Below are positions 27,502 through 37,090 of a stretch of 64,000 nucleotides of DNA, in pieces. The DNA lies in assembly GCF_008642315.1 (NCBI RefSeq), contig NZ_CP029192.1, positions 5,270,001 through 5,334,000 on the forward strand, written 5' to 3'. Position numbers and translations under genes: made by a program. Under the pieces are notes generated by a model. The model saw only the letters and a program-made list of their open reading frames with translations, had not been told where the DNA came from and made no database searches. The stretch's first letter is position 1; the number at the start of each line of letters is the position of its first letter. The stretch comes from Streptomyces venezuelae. GTDB taxonomy: Bacteria > Actinomycetota > Actinomycetes > Streptomycetales > Streptomycetaceae.

Positions 27502-29103
27502 CTACTTCCCCCGCCCCGACGCCCCCGCCAGGATCCAGCCCTCCACCGCCTCGTAGCGCCTGCGGTGTTCCTCCGCCTCCGCGCGGGGGGAGAAGCGGGT
27601 GCCGAGCCAGCCGAGGAGGAAGCCCAGGGGGATCGAGGCGATGCCTGTCGTCGTGAACGGGAACCACGTGAAGTCGTGGTGCGGGAACAGGGCGCCGGGG
27701 CTCCCGGAGACCAGGTTCGTGCCGGTCATCAGGATCAGTGAGCCGAGCGTGCCGCCCAGGAGGGTCCAGAGCAGGCCCGTCCGTGTGTAGCGGCGCCAGA
27801 AGAGGCTGTAGACCAGGGCGGGCGCCAGGGCGGACGCGCCCAGGCAGAAGGAGAGGGTGGCCAGGGGTTGCAGATTGTGGTCCTTGACCAGGATCGCCAG
27901 GGCGATCGCGGGGACACCTATGGCCAGTGCGGAGGCGCGGGCCAGCGTCATCTCGCGGCGGGGTGAGGGGGTGCGGCGGCCCTGCGCGAAGACGTCGTGG
28001 GCCAGGGAGTTGGCGCAGGCGAGGATCATGCCGGCGACCGAGGCGAGCAGCGTCAGGAACAGTGCGGTGGTGACCGTCGTGAAGATCAGGGTCTCGGCGG
28101 CCGAGGTGTGGGCGCCGAACGCAGCGCGGGAGCCGAGGAGGTAGGCGGTGTTGCCCTGCGGGTCGTCCTCCGCGATCGTCGCGCGGCCGAGCAGCGCCGT
28201 CGCGCCGAACCCGACGACGGTGATGACGAGGACGAAGAGGGCGACCGACGAGACCGCCCAGGACATGGAGCGCCGTATCTCACGGGCGTCGCGGGCCGTG
28301 TACATCCGCATCGTGACGTGCGGGAGCGCCGCGCCGCCGAGGACCACGGTCAGCTCCGAACTGATCATGTCCAGGCGCGGGCTCGGGCTGTCCGCGAACT
28401 GGAGCCCGGAGCGGAGGTACGCCGGTCCCGCCCCGCTGCCGTCCTGTGCGGCGGCGAGCAGGGCGCCCGGGCTCCAGTCGAAGCGGTGCAGTATCAGGGC
28501 GGCGACCACCGCGCCCGAGCCGAGCAGCATCACGATCTTCAGGATCTGGATGAGGGCGGTGCCCTTCATCCCGCCGATGGCCGCGTAGCTGATCATCAGG
28601 GCGCCGAGCGCGACGACGCAGCCGGTCTTCAGGCCGTCGCTGGAGAAGCCGAGGATGAAGGCGAGCAGGTCGCCCGCGCCCGCGAGCTGGACCACCATCA
28701 GCGGGAGCAGGGCGGCGATGGTGGCCGTGCACGCGGCGATCCGGACGGCGCGGCCCGGCATGCGGCGCGCCACGACGTCGCCCATAGTGAACCGGCCCGC
28801 GTTGCGCAGGGGTTCGGCCAGCAGGAACATCAGGAGCGTCAGGGAGAGCGCCGTGCTCAGGGCGAGCACCACCCCGTCGTACCCGAGCAGGGCGATCACG
28901 CCCCCGGTGCCGAGGACGGTGGCCGCCGAGATGTAGTCGCCCGCGATGGCGAGGCCGTTGCGGAGCGGGGAGAGCGCGCCGTAGCCCGTGTAGAACTCGT
29001 CGAGGTCGTCCCGGTCGGGTCCGGTCATGACGCACAACAGCAGGGTGAGGGTGACCACGACGGTGAAGGCCACCAGGGACATGGTCTGCGCTTCCTCGCT
29101 CAC
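27502..29103 (-). CDS. Cation/acetate symporter, SSS family (ActP-like)
   Basis: A 533-residue membrane protein with about 13 helices. The segments DEFYTGYGALSPLRNGLAIA, GDYISAATVLGTGGVIAL and SYAAIGGMKGTALIQILK are typical of ActP-type acetate or short monocarboxylate transporters coupled to sodium. Its GTG start at 29103 overlaps the stop of the DUF485 gene (GTGA), so the two are made together; this pair is standard in bacteria (yjcH-actP). No acetyl-CoA synthetase gene is nearby. Confidence 0.88.
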   Translation of the reverse strand: MSEEAQTMSLVAFTVVVTLTLLLCVMTGPDRDDLDEFYTGYGALSPLRNGLAIAGDYISAATVLGTGGVIALLGYDGVVLALSTALSLTLLMFLLAEPLRNAGRFTMGDVVARRMPGRAVRIAACTATIAALLPLMVVQLAGAGDLLAFILGFSSDGLKTGCVVALGALMISYAAIGGMKGTALIQILKIVMLLGSGAVVAALILHRFDWSPGALLAAAQDGSGAGPAYLRSGLQFADSPSPRLDMISSELTVVLGGAALPHVTMRMYTARDAREIRRSMSWAVSSVALFVLVITVVGFGATALLGRATIAEDDPQGNTAYLLGSRAAFGAHTSAAETLIFTTVTTALFLTLLASVAGMILACANSLAHDVFAQGRRTPSPRREMTLARASALAIGVPAIALAILVKDHNLQPLATLSFCLGASALAPALVYSLFWRRYTRTGLLWTLLGGTLGSLILMTGTNLVSGSPGALFPHHDFTWFPFTTTGIASIPLGFLLGWLGTRFSPRAEAEEHRRRYEAVEGWILAGASGRGK

Positions 29104-29540
29104 GGGGCCTCCCCGTCGCGGGGGAGCGCCGACTCGCGCTGTCTGCGCAGCAGTTCGGAGAGCGGGTCGAGGCGGCGGCGGGCCGTGCGCTCGAACAGGA
29201 CGAGGGCGAGCAGGGTGACGGGGAGCTGGCAGAGGCCGAGGAGCAGGCCCGTGGTCAGCCCGCCGGAGACGGTGCCGGTCATGAAGGCGGGCGCGAGGGC
29301 GGACAGGACGAGGAAGAGCGTGAAGTAGCCGAGCGCGGTGAGGGTGGCGACCCGGCGCTGGATCCGGTAGGCGCCGCGCAGCTTGCGCAGGTCGCTGTGG
29401 CGGCCGGGAGCGGGGCGGCGGGGCAGGCGGGGGGCCGGGGGCGCTTCGGGGGGCGGGGGCTGCCAGGGGTAGGTGAGGTGGGGCTGTTGCTCGTACGGGA
29501 GGGGGGCGGGGTCGTACGCGTCGTACGGAACGTCGGTCAT
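29100..29540 (-). CDS. DUF485 membrane protein, partner of the acetate symporter
   Basis: A 146-residue protein with a Pro-rich N-terminal tail (residues 1-50) and two membrane helices at about 66-86 and 94-115, the DUF485 pattern (RVATLTALGYFTLFLVLSAL). YjcH-type DUF485 proteins accompany ActP symporters; their exact role is unknown. The stop overlaps the symporter start. The long Pro-rich leader is typical of actinobacterial versions. Confidence 0.82.
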   Translation of the reverse strand: MTDVPYDAYDPAPLPYEQQPHLTYPWQPPPPEAPPAPRLPRRPAPGRHSDLRKLRGAYRIQRRVATLTALGYFTLFLVLSALAPAFMTGTVSGGLTTGLLLGLCQLPVTLLALVLFERTARRRLDPLSELLRRQRESALPRDGEAP

Positions 29541-29651
29541 CCCGGTTCTCCTTGCGCGGCTTCCGGTCCGGTGGTGCGGACCGCAGGGAGCGAGGGGAGC
29601 CGAGACGTTACTCGTAAGTAGGGCCGGTGTGCGGGGTTTTCGTGGAACCGG

Positions 29652-31193
29652 TCAGTCGCTCTGTTGTGTGGGTGACAACTGGTCCTTCTGGGAGCTCAGT
29701 TGCCTCTCGTCCAGTACGGGGAAGCGCCGGGGCGCCAGGAAGACCAGGACGGCCAGGGCGGCGACGGCGGCGCACCCCGCGCCGAGGTACACCGAGTCGA
29801 CGGCCGCGTCGACCGCCCGCCGCAGCGGCTCGGGGTCGGCCACGGACCCGGGGTCGTCCAGGATGCGCGCCACCGAGTCGAGCGACCCGGCCCCGTCGAG
29901 CCGCGCGGCGAGCACCCCGTTGGCGACCGCGCCGAACAGGGCGGCGCCCAGCGTCTGGCCGATCTGCCGGCAGAACAGGACCGACGCGGTGGCCGTGCCG
30001 CGCTCGGCCCAGCCGACACTGGACTGGACGCCGACGATGAGCGGCAGCTGGAAGAGCCCGAGGGCCGCGCCGAGCAGCAGCATGAGCAGCGCGGGCTGCC
30101 AGGCGGTGCCGGGGTAGGGCAGGAACGGGAACGTGAAGAGGATCAGCGCGGCCCCGGAGATCCCGGTGATCGCGGTGTTGCGGAAGCCGATCCTGCGGTA
30201 CACGTGCTGGCTGAGGGCGGCGGAGACCGGCCAGCTCAGCGTCATCACGGAGAGCACGAACCCGGCGGCGACCGGGGCGAGTCCGAGGACGGACTGGGCG
30301 TAGGTCGGCAGGAAGACCGTGGGTGCCACCATCAGGAGGCCGAGCGCGCCGAGGGCGAGGTTCACCGCGGCGATGGTGCGCCGCCGCCAGACCCAGCCGG
30401 GGATGATCGGCTCCTCCGCCCTGCGCTCGACGATGACGACGACCCCGATGAGGGCGAGCCCGGCGCCGAAGAACGCGAAGGACGGCACCGACACCCAGTC
30501 CCAGGCGACCCCGCCCTGCACGAGCGCGGTCAGGAGGGTGCCGCCGCAGGCGAAGACGGCGAGGGCGCCCGGCCAGTCGACGCGGCCGCGCGGGACGGCC
30601 TCGCGCGCGGGTTCGTGGAGGTGGCGCACGATCAGCCAGAGCGCGACCGCCCCTATGGGCAGGTTGATGAGGAAGATCCAGCGCCAGTCCGCGTACGAGG
30701 TGATGAGTCCGCCGAGCGCGGGACCCGCGACGGCCGAAGTGGCCCACACGGTCGACAACTTCGCCTGGATCTTGGGGCGTTCCTTGAGCGGGTAGAGGTC
30801 GGCGGCGAGGGTCTGCACGGTGCCCTGGACGGCGCCGCCGCCGAGCCCCTGGACGACGCGGAAGGCGATCAGCGACTCCATGTTCCAGGCGAGGGCGCAG
30901 AGTCCGGAGCCGAGGAGGAACAGCACGCAGCCCGCGATGAGGACGGGCTTGCGGCCGAAGGTGTCGGAGAGCTTGCCGTAGACGGGCAGGGTGACGGTGG
31001 CGGCGAGGAGGTAGCCGGAGAAGAGCCACGAGAAGATCGAGAAGCCGCCGAGCGCGCCCACGATCTGCGGAACGGCGGTCGACACGATGGTGGAGTCGAC
31101 GGCGGCCAGCGCCATGGCGAGCATGAGCGCGGCGACGACCGCGCCCCGGCCGCGTACCGCGTCCTGGGTGCGTACCGCGTCCTGGGTGCCCAC
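29652..31193 (-). CDS. MFS drug exporter, DHA2 (EmrB/QacA) type
   Basis: A 513-residue proton-driven exporter with 14 predicted helices. Hallmarks are the motif LDxT-like VDSTIVSTAVPQI in helix 1, GKLSDTFGRKPVL (motif A) and the long C-terminal half ending in a polar tail. Substrate cannot be predicted. GTG at 31193 is chosen because GGGGGAAGGAAG lies 4 bases upstream; an ATG at 31214 has no good ribosome site. Its first codons include an 18-base tandem duplication. It is divergent from the MacB-like ABC exporter with a 441-base shared region. Confidence 0.88.
   Translation of the reverse strand: MGTQDAVRTQDAVRGRGAVVAALMLAMALAAVDSTIVSTAVPQIVGALGGFSIFSWLFSGYLLAATVTLPVYGKLSDTFGRKPVLIAGCVLFLLGSGLCALAWNMESLIAFRVVQGLGGGAVQGTVQTLAADLYPLKERPKIQAKLSTVWATSAVAGPALGGLITSYADWRWIFLINLPIGAVALWLIVRHLHEPAREAVPRGRVDWPGALAVFACGGTLLTALVQGGVAWDWVSVPSFAFFGAGLALIGVVVIVERRAEEPIIPGWVWRRRTIAAVNLALGALGLLMVAPTVFLPTYAQSVLGLAPVAAGFVLSVMTLSWPVSAALSQHVYRRIGFRNTAITGISGAALILFTFPFLPYPGTAWQPALLMLLLGAALGLFQLPLIVGVQSSVGWAERGTATASVLFCRQIGQTLGAALFGAVANGVLAARLDGAGSLDSVARILDDPGSVADPEPLRRAVDAAVDSVYLGAGCAAVAALAVLVFLAPRRFPVLDERQLSSQKDQLSPTQQSD
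31153..31188 (-). repeat. 18-base tandem duplication in the MFS N-terminus
   Basis: Two identical adjacent 18-base units (31153-31170, 31171-31188) encode TQDAVR twice at the cytoplasmic N-terminus of the exporter. Being in frame, gain or loss of a unit would not disrupt the protein. Confidence 0.85.
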
Positions 31194-31305
31194 AGAACTT
31201 CCTTCCCCCTGCATCCGGTTGCTGCGGGCCACCTTCTCACCCGGGGGAGGTCGGGGGCAGGGCGGCGGCAGGGTGGACGGCCGGGTGGAGGCAACCCTGA
31301 GAAGG

Positions 31306-31336
31306 TCTCCACCGGCGGGTGGAGATCCCCTAGGGG
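31306..31336. promoter_or_regulatory. Dyads in the MFS/ABC divergent region
   Basis: TCTCCACC (31306-31313) and GGTGGAGA (31318-31325) form a perfect 8-base inverted repeat with spacer GGCG; it is directly followed by the palindrome CCCCTAGGGG (31327-31336). They lie about 115 bases upstream of the MFS start. The remaining 300 bases towards the ABC gene hold GC-rich hairpin-forming sequence but no gene. Which protein binds is unknown. Confidence 0.45.
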
Positions 31337-31634
31337 TACCTCCGTACAACGGACTGGGGAGCGTTCGTCCCGCCGGAGGATGAGGCGGGCCCCGGCGGTC
31401 CTTAGATTTGCTTTACGAGCCGGGCACGGGGCCGGCTCGTACGAACCCACCCCGCCGGAAGGGGCGGCCCGTCCCGCCGGAAGGGCCAACCGCACCGGCG
31501 AGGGTGGGGTTTTCCCCCGGAGAAGACTGCGCTGAGCACCAGCGCGCCGGGGCCCGTCGTGACACCAGACTGAAGTGCGAGAGCGCGCCGTGTATCCGCC
31601 CGGCTCGTCGCAGCACCGACATAGGAGACTTACC

Positions 31635-32423
31635 GTGACAACGGCTATAACGACACCCAGGCACGGGGGCACTGGAGGGCGTACGGCCGTGGCGGCACGG
31701 GCGCGCCAGGTCGTGAAGGCGTACGGCTCCGGGGAGACCCGCGTCGTCGCGCTCGACCACATCGACGTCGACATCGCCCGCGGTCAGTTCACCGCGATCA
31801 TGGGCCCCTCGGGCTCCGGCAAGTCCACCCTGATGCACTGCCTCGCGGGCCTCGACACGGTCAGCAGCGGGCAGATCCACCTCGACGAGACCGAGATCAC
31901 CGGCCTCAAGGACAAGAAGCTCACCAAGCTGCGCCGGGACCGGATCGGCTTCATCTTCCAGGCGTTCAACCTGCTCCCCACCCTGAACGCCATCGAGAAC
32001 ATCACGCTCCCCATGGACATCGCGGGCCGCAAGCCCGACCGTGCCTGGCTCGACCAGGTCGTGGAGACCGTGGGCCTCGCCGGGCGCCTCAAGCACCGCC
32101 CGACCGAGCTCTCCGGCGGCCAGCAGCAGCGCGTCGCCGTGGCTCGCGCGCTCGCCTCCCGCCCCGAGATCATCTTCGGCGACGAGCCGACCGGAAACCT
32201 CGACTCCCGCGCCGGGGCCGAGGTGTTGGGCTTCCTGCGCCGCTCGGTGACCGACCTCGGCCAGACCATCGTGATGGTCACGCACGACCCGGTGGCCGCC
32301 TCGTACGCGGACCGCGTGCTGTACCTCGCCGACGGCCGGATCGTCGACGAGATGCACCACCCCACCGCCGACCAGGTCCTCGACCGCATGAAGTCCTTCG
32401 ACGCCCGGGGACGTACGTCATGA
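31635..32423 (+). CDS. ABC transporter ATP-binding protein, MacB/LolD type
   Basis: A 262-residue ATPase. Walker A is GPSGSGKST, the Q loop FIFQAFNLLPTLNA, the signature ELSGGQQQRVAVARALA, Walker B EIIFGDEPTGNLD, and the switch His in VMVTHDP. The LolD/MacB hallmark FNLLP and GNLDS words are present. GTG at 31635 has TAGGAGA upstream. Its stop overlaps the permease start (ATGA). With the 865-residue permease it forms a complete exporter or mechanotransmission complex. Confidence 0.93.
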   Translation: MTTAITTPRHGGTGGRTAVAARARQVVKAYGSGETRVVALDHIDVDIARGQFTAIMGPSGSGKSTLMHCLAGLDTVSSGQIHLDETEITGLKDKKLTKLRRDRIGFIFQAFNLLPTLNAIENITLPMDIAGRKPDRAWLDQVVETVGLAGRLKHRPTELSGGQQQRVAVARALASRPEIIFGDEPTGNLDSRAGAEVLGFLRRSVTDLGQTIVMVTHDPVAASYADRVLYLADGRIVDEMHHPTADQVLDRMKSFDARGRTS

Positions 32424-35017
32424 CCGTCCTCAAGACCTCGATGCGCAACTTCTTCGCGCACAAGGGCCGCATGGCGCTCTCCGCCGTGGCCGTGATCCTG
32501 TCGGTGGCGTTCGTGTGCGGCACGCTCGTCTTCTCCGACACCATGAGCACCACCTTCGACAAGCTCTTCGCGGCGACCTCCGCCGACGTCACCGTCACCC
32601 CCAAGTCCGCCGAGGACGCGGGCGACACCCCGCGCAGCGGCAAGCCCGAGTCGATGCCCGCCTCCGTCGTCCAGGAGGCGAAGAAGGCCAAGGGCGTCAA
32701 GGCCGCCGAGGGCGCCGTCAGCAGCCAGAGCGTGACGGTCGTCAACGCGAAGAACAAGAACATGGGCCCCACCAACGGCGGCCCGACCATCGCGGGCAAC
32801 TGGACGCACAACGACCTGCGTTCCATGGACATCACCTCCGGCCACGCCCCGCGCGGCCCCACCGAGGTGATGATCGACGCCGACACCGCCGACAAGCACG
32901 ACCTCAAGCTCGGCGACGAGCTGCGCACCATCGCCGCCACCGGCGACCTCACCGCGAAGATCTCCGGCATCGCCACCTTCAAGGTGACCAACCCCGGCGC
33001 CGCGATCGTCTACTTCGACACCGCGACGTCCCAGCGCCAACTCCTCGGCGCCACCGGCCGGTTCACGCACGTCAACCTCACCGCGGCCGCGGGCGTCAGC
33101 GACACCCAGCTGAAGAAGAACGTCGCGGCGGTCCTCGACGGCAAGGCCGCCGCGCACGACGGCTACGACATCAAGACCCAGAAGGAAGCCGCGGACGACA
33201 ACCGCGAGTCCGTCGGCAGCTTCCTCGACGTCATGAAGTACGCGATGCTCGGTTTCGCCGGGATCGCCTTCCTCGTCGGCATCTTCCTCATCATCAACAC
33301 CTTCTCGATGCTGGTCGCCCAGCGCACCCGCGAGATCGGCCTGATGCGCGCCATCGGCTCCAGCCGCAAGCAGGTCAACCGCTCCGTCCTCGTCGAGGCC
33401 CTCATGCTCGGCGTGTTCGGCTCGGTCCTCGGCGTCGGCGCGGGCATCGGACTCGCCGTCGGCCTCATGAAGCTCATGTCCGGCATGGGCATGGAACTGT
33501 CCACCGGCGACCTCACCGTCAACTGGACGACGCCCGTGGTCGGCCTGGTGCTCGGCATCGTCGTCACCGTCCTCGCCGCCTACCTCCCCGCACGACGCGC
33601 CGGCAAGGTCTCGCCGATGGCCGCACTGCGCGACGCGGGCACCCCGGCCGACGGCAGGGCGAGCGCGCTGCGCGCCGTCATCGGACTCGTCCTCACCGGC
33701 GCCGGCGGCTACGCCCTGTGGGCCGCCTCGCAGGCCGACAAGGCCAAGGACGGCTCGCTCCTCCTCGGCGGCGGCGTCGTCCTCTCCCTCATCGGCTTCG
33801 TCGTCATCGGCCCCGTGCTCGCCTCCGGCGTGGTCCGCGTCATCAGCGCGGTCCTGCTGCGGATGTTCGGCCCGGTCGGCCGGATGGCCGAGCGCAACGC
33901 GCTGCGCAACCCGCGCCGCACCGGCGCCACCGGCGCGGCCCTGATGATCGGCCTCGCGCTGGTCGCCTGCCTCTCCGTCGTCGGCTCCTCGATGGTCGCC
34001 TCGGCCACCGACGAGCTCGACAAGTCGGTCGGCGCGGACTTCATCGTCCAGCCCACCCAGCCCGGCATGAACATCACGGACAAGGCCGCCGATGCCCTCG
34101 GCAAGGCCGACCACATCGCCCACATCACCCGCTACAAGCAGATCAACGCGGACATGACCACGCCTTCGGGCAAGACCGTGGACGGCGTCGGCCTGAGCGC
34201 CGCCGACCCCTCCTACGCCACGGACCTGCGGCGCGAGACCACCGCGGGCAAGCTCTCCGACGCCTACGGCAAGAACGCCATGTCGGTCGGTGACGACTTC
34301 GCCGAGAAGCACGGCCTGAAGGTCGGCGACGAGCTGAAGATCGCCTTCGAGCACGGCAGGACGGCGAAGCTGAGGCTCGCGGCGATCACCAATGACGACA
34401 CCTCCGTCGACCGGGGCTCGATGTACCTCAACATCACGACGATGGAGAAGTACGTCCCCGCGGACCGCATCCCGCAGAACGACATGATGTTCGCCTCGGC
34501 CACCAAGGGCCAGGAAGAGGCCGCGTACGCCTCCCTGAAGAAGTCCCTGGACGCCTACCCGCAGTACAAGGTGATGGACCAGACCGACTTCAAGCAGACC
34601 CTGAAGGACCAGGTCGGCCAGCTCCTGAACATGGTCTACGGCCTGCTCGGGCTCGCGATCATCGTCGCGATCCTCGGCGTCGTGAACACCCTGGCCCTCT
34701 CGGTGGTGGAGCGCACCCGCGAGATCGGCCTCATGCGGGCCATCGGCCTCTCGCGCCGCCAGCTGCGCCGCATGATCCGCATGGAGTCCGTGGTCATCGC
34801 CCTCTTCGGCGCCCTGCTCGGCCTCGGCCTCGGCATGGGCTGGGGAGCGACGGCCCAGAAGCTCCTGGCGCTGGAGGGCCTGAAGGTCCTCGAGATCCCG
34901 TGGCCGACGATCATCGCGGTCTTCATCGGGTCGGCGTTCGTGGGCCTCTTCGCGGCACTGGTCCCGGCGTTCCGGGCCGGCCGGATGAACGTCCTGAACG
35001 CCATCGCCACCGAATAG
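32420..35017 (+). CDS. ABC transporter permease with two FtsX domains
   Basis: An 865-residue membrane protein: a single N-terminal helix (about 16-38), a large extracytoplasmic MacB_PCD-like domain, a first FtsX domain near 270-400 (MLVAQRTREIGLMRAIGSSRKQV), helices, a second extracytoplasmic domain, and a second FtsX domain near 735-865 (LSVVERTREIGLMRAIGLSRRQL). The two RTREIGLMRAIG words are the coupling helices that touch the ATPase. It overlaps the ATPase gene by four bases. Substrate is unknown; peptide, lipid or antibiotic export are possibilities. Confidence 0.92.
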   Translation: MTVLKTSMRNFFAHKGRMALSAVAVILSVAFVCGTLVFSDTMSTTFDKLFAATSADVTVTPKSAEDAGDTPRSGKPESMPASVVQEAKKAKGVKAAEGAVSSQSVTVVNAKNKNMGPTNGGPTIAGNWTHNDLRSMDITSGHAPRGPTEVMIDADTADKHDLKLGDELRTIAATGDLTAKISGIATFKVTNPGAAIVYFDTATSQRQLLGATGRFTHVNLTAAAGVSDTQLKKNVAAVLDGKAAAHDGYDIKTQKEAADDNRESVGSFLDVMKYAMLGFAGIAFLVGIFLIINTFSMLVAQRTREIGLMRAIGSSRKQVNRSVLVEALMLGVFGSVLGVGAGIGLAVGLMKLMSGMGMELSTGDLTVNWTTPVVGLVLGIVVTVLAAYLPARRAGKVSPMAALRDAGTPADGRASALRAVIGLVLTGAGGYALWAASQADKAKDGSLLLGGGVVLSLIGFVVIGPVLASGVVRVISAVLLRMFGPVGRMAERNALRNPRRTGATGAALMIGLALVACLSVVGSSMVASATDELDKSVGADFIVQPTQPGMNITDKAADALGKADHIAHITRYKQINADMTTPSGKTVDGVGLSAADPSYATDLRRETTAGKLSDAYGKNAMSVGDDFAEKHGLKVGDELKIAFEHGRTAKLRLAAITNDDTSVDRGSMYLNITTMEKYVPADRIPQNDMMFASATKGQEEAAYASLKKSLDAYPQYKVMDQTDFKQTLKDQVGQLLNMVYGLLGLAIIVAILGVVNTLALSVVERTREIGLMRAIGLSRRQLRRMIRMESVVIALFGALLGLGLGMGWGATAQKLLALEGLKVLEIPWPTIIAVFIGSAFVGLFAALVPAFRAGRMNVLNAIATE

Positions 35018-35050
35018 CCACTCCGACGGGGGAATCGGGGGAACGGGGGA

Positions 35051-35095
35051 GCCGGCCCCGGCGGGCGCGTGTGATGCGCGCCCGCCGGGGCCGGC
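35051..35095. terminator. Bidirectional terminator after the ABC operon
   Basis: A perfect 19-base stem (35051-35069 with 35077-35095) and a 7-base loop TGTGATG. It lies between the convergent ABC permease and DUF2079 genes. There is no T run. Confidence 0.88.
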
Positions 35096-35107
35096 CGCCG
35101 TCCGCCG

Positions 35108-36565
35108 CTACTCCCGGCGCAGCAGCACGTACCCGTACGCGGTGTCCTCGGCCACGTAACGGGTGCCCGGATGCAGCCCGTTGGCGTACGCGACCGGGTC
35201 CTTCGTCCAGCCGGACCGCACGTCGAGAGCGACGTACCGCGGCACGACGGGGTCGGCCGCGCCGGTCCAGAAGACGCGGGTGCGCGAGGTCAGCCGGGTG
35301 ATCGGCCCGATGTTCGCCTCGACGGTGGCGCCGTCCGGTATCCGGTCCAGCATCTTCTCGATGGCGACGACCTGCTCGCTCTTCCGGTACGTCGCCCCTT
35401 CGGTGAGGCCCGCGAGCGGCAGGGACGTGGTGAGGGCGAGCGCGGCCGCGGCGACGCACGCGGGAAGGAGGTCCGCGTACCGGCGCAGCCACGGCTTCGG
35501 GCTGCGGCGCGCGGTGTCGACGGCGTCGACGAGGGCGAGCAGGACGACCGGCATCAGGACGGCGCTGTAGTGCCAGTCCGTGCCCCAGTAGTGGTCGTCG
35601 GCCGAGACGAACCGCCAGCCGAGCGTCGGCAGCGCGACCAGGAGCAGCGGAGAGCGCAGGGCCAGGAGCCCGGAGGTCGGGATCAGCAGCCAGGCGAGGG
35701 TGCGCAGCTTCGTACCGAACCCGTCGAAGGCCCCGGCGGTGGGGCCCGCCTCCCCGACCTTGTCCCAGTAGTCGTACCCGCCGACCGAGTTGAAGGCCGG
35801 AATGACCAGCGTGAGCGTGACGGCGGTGGCGACCGCGCCGAACGCGGCGACGCCGAGGGCGTGGCGCAGCGCCTTCGGGTCCGTACGCCGGCACCGGATC
35901 GCCACGACCACGGCGAGCGCCGCGAGGGTCGCCCCCAGGTCCTCCTTGACGAGGACCAGCGGCAGCGCCCAGAGCAGCGAGGCCCGCCACCGCTGCCGCA
36001 GCAGCGCTTCGAGGGAGAAGGCGATCAGCGGCACCGCGAAGCAGATCTCGTGGAAGTCGAAGTCGACGGCGCGCTGGATGCCCCACGACAGCCCGTACGC
36101 GACCCCGATCGCGAGCCCCGACGCGCGCCCCAGGATCCGGGTCGCCGCCCGGGTGACGGGCACGACGGAGACGGCGATCAGCAGCGCCTGCGCGACGAGC
36201 AGCGTCACGGGCGAGGGGAAGAGCCGGTAGGCGGGGGCGAGGAGGGCGGTGACGGGGCTGAAATGGTCACCGAGGATGTTGGCGCCGGGCCCCTTGAGGT
36301 CGGCCACGGGTACGCGGAGGTGCGCGTAGGCGCGCACGGCCTGCTCGAAGATCCCGAGGTCCCAGGAGGAGCTTTCGAGCCGCCGGTACCGGCACACGGA
36401 CACGACGGCGTACGCGACGAAGAGCCCGGCGGCGAGCAGATGCGGGGCGCGGTCCCAGAGCCGTCTCTTCCCGTCGACGACGGGAACGGAGACACTCCGG
36501 TCCCGCCCGGGTATGAGCTCGTCGGCACGCTCCTGGGCGGGGAGATCGGTCTTGGCTGCGGGCAT
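35108..36565 (-). CDS. DUF2079 multi-spanning membrane protein
   Basis: A 485-residue membrane protein with about 11 helices and a C-terminal soluble domain (about 400-485). The opening after helix 1, SSSWDLGIFEQAVRAYAH followed by GDHFSPVTALLAPAYRL, is the DUF2079 signature; the Asp-Leu-Gly pair and HFSP resemble glycosyltransferases that use lipid-linked sugars, but no activity is proven for the family. ATG at 36565 is chosen (AGAAAG upstream); a longer in-frame reading exists. It is a single gene between a terminator and an intergenic repeat. Confidence 0.8.
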   Translation of the reverse strand: MPAAKTDLPAQERADELIPGRDRSVSVPVVDGKRRLWDRAPHLLAAGLFVAYAVVSVCRYRRLESSSWDLGIFEQAVRAYAHLRVPVADLKGPGANILGDHFSPVTALLAPAYRLFPSPVTLLVAQALLIAVSVVPVTRAATRILGRASGLAIGVAYGLSWGIQRAVDFDFHEICFAVPLIAFSLEALLRQRWRASLLWALPLVLVKEDLGATLAALAVVVAIRCRRTDPKALRHALGVAAFGAVATAVTLTLVIPAFNSVGGYDYWDKVGEAGPTAGAFDGFGTKLRTLAWLLIPTSGLLALRSPLLLVALPTLGWRFVSADDHYWGTDWHYSAVLMPVVLLALVDAVDTARRSPKPWLRRYADLLPACVAAAALALTTSLPLAGLTEGATYRKSEQVVAIEKMLDRIPDGATVEANIGPITRLTSRTRVFWTGAADPVVPRYVALDVRSGWTKDPVAYANGLHPGTRYVAEDTAYGYVLLRRE

Positions 36566-36600
36566 GGGGTGGCTTTCTGGTGGGAGAGCGGAAAAATCTA

Positions 36601-36645
36601 GCCCCTCCGGCGCGTGAGGAGCGGGGTCCGGGGCGGAGCCCCGTG
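36601..36645. repeat. Dispersed Streptomyces intergenic element
   Basis: The sequence runs GCCCCTCCGGCGCGTGAGG and then GCGGGGTCCGGGGCGGAGCC, containing a GGGGTCC/GGAGCCCC-type fold. Similar elements are scattered through Streptomyces genomes, and a related one is at 62342. It sits between the DUF2079 start and the end of the sigma-factor operon. Confidence 0.65.
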
Positions 36646-36670
36646 CATCGGTGGCGCGCACGACAGGAAA

Positions 36671-37090
36671 TCAGCCCCCCGACGGAGTCGCGGTCGCCGT
36701 CGCCGTGGGCGGAGTCGGCCATGTCGGCGTCGCGGTCGGCGGCAGCGAGGTCGAGGGCGTCAGGGAAGACGGCACCCCGGACGACGGCGACCGGTCGGCG
36801 AGGGACGACTCCGGGAAGGAGGCCGACTTCGTCGGGCTGGGCGGCACAGCCGGCCCCACCGGCTCCCCGCCCCGCCCCAGCTGCACCGCGGCGAGCGCGC
36901 CCCCGCCGGAGACCAGGCAGACGGCGAGCGCCGCCCCCGCCGCGTACGTCCGCCGCCGACGGCGTGCCCCGCGCGCGGCGACCTGGTGCGCAGGGACCGG
37001 CGAGGCGGCCAGGCCGCCCGACGCGGCGGCCCGCTTCAGCGCGGCGGCGAGGCTGTCGCCGCCGTCCGCCGGGGGAGTGGGCTCGGTCAC
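36671..37090 (-). CDS. One-TM protein partner of the ECF sigma factor
   Basis: A 139-residue protein with one membrane helix (about 48-67, TYAAGAALAVCLVSGGGALAAV) after an Arg-rich stretch (ARGARRRRR). The cytoplasmic N-terminus is about 47 residues; the outer part is Pro/Ser/Thr-rich and low complexity. The gene overlaps the sigma gene stop by four bases (GTGA), which suggests tight co-expression and an anti-sigma or accessory role. No zinc anti-sigma motif (HxxxCxxC) is present, so that role is inference. Confidence 0.68.
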   Translation of the reverse strand: MTEPTPPADGGDSLAAALKRAAASGGLAASPVPAHQVAARGARRRRRTYAAGAALAVCLVSGGGALAAVQLGRGGEPVGPAVPPSPTKSASFPESSLADRSPSSGVPSSLTPSTSLPPTATPTWPTPPTATATATPSGG

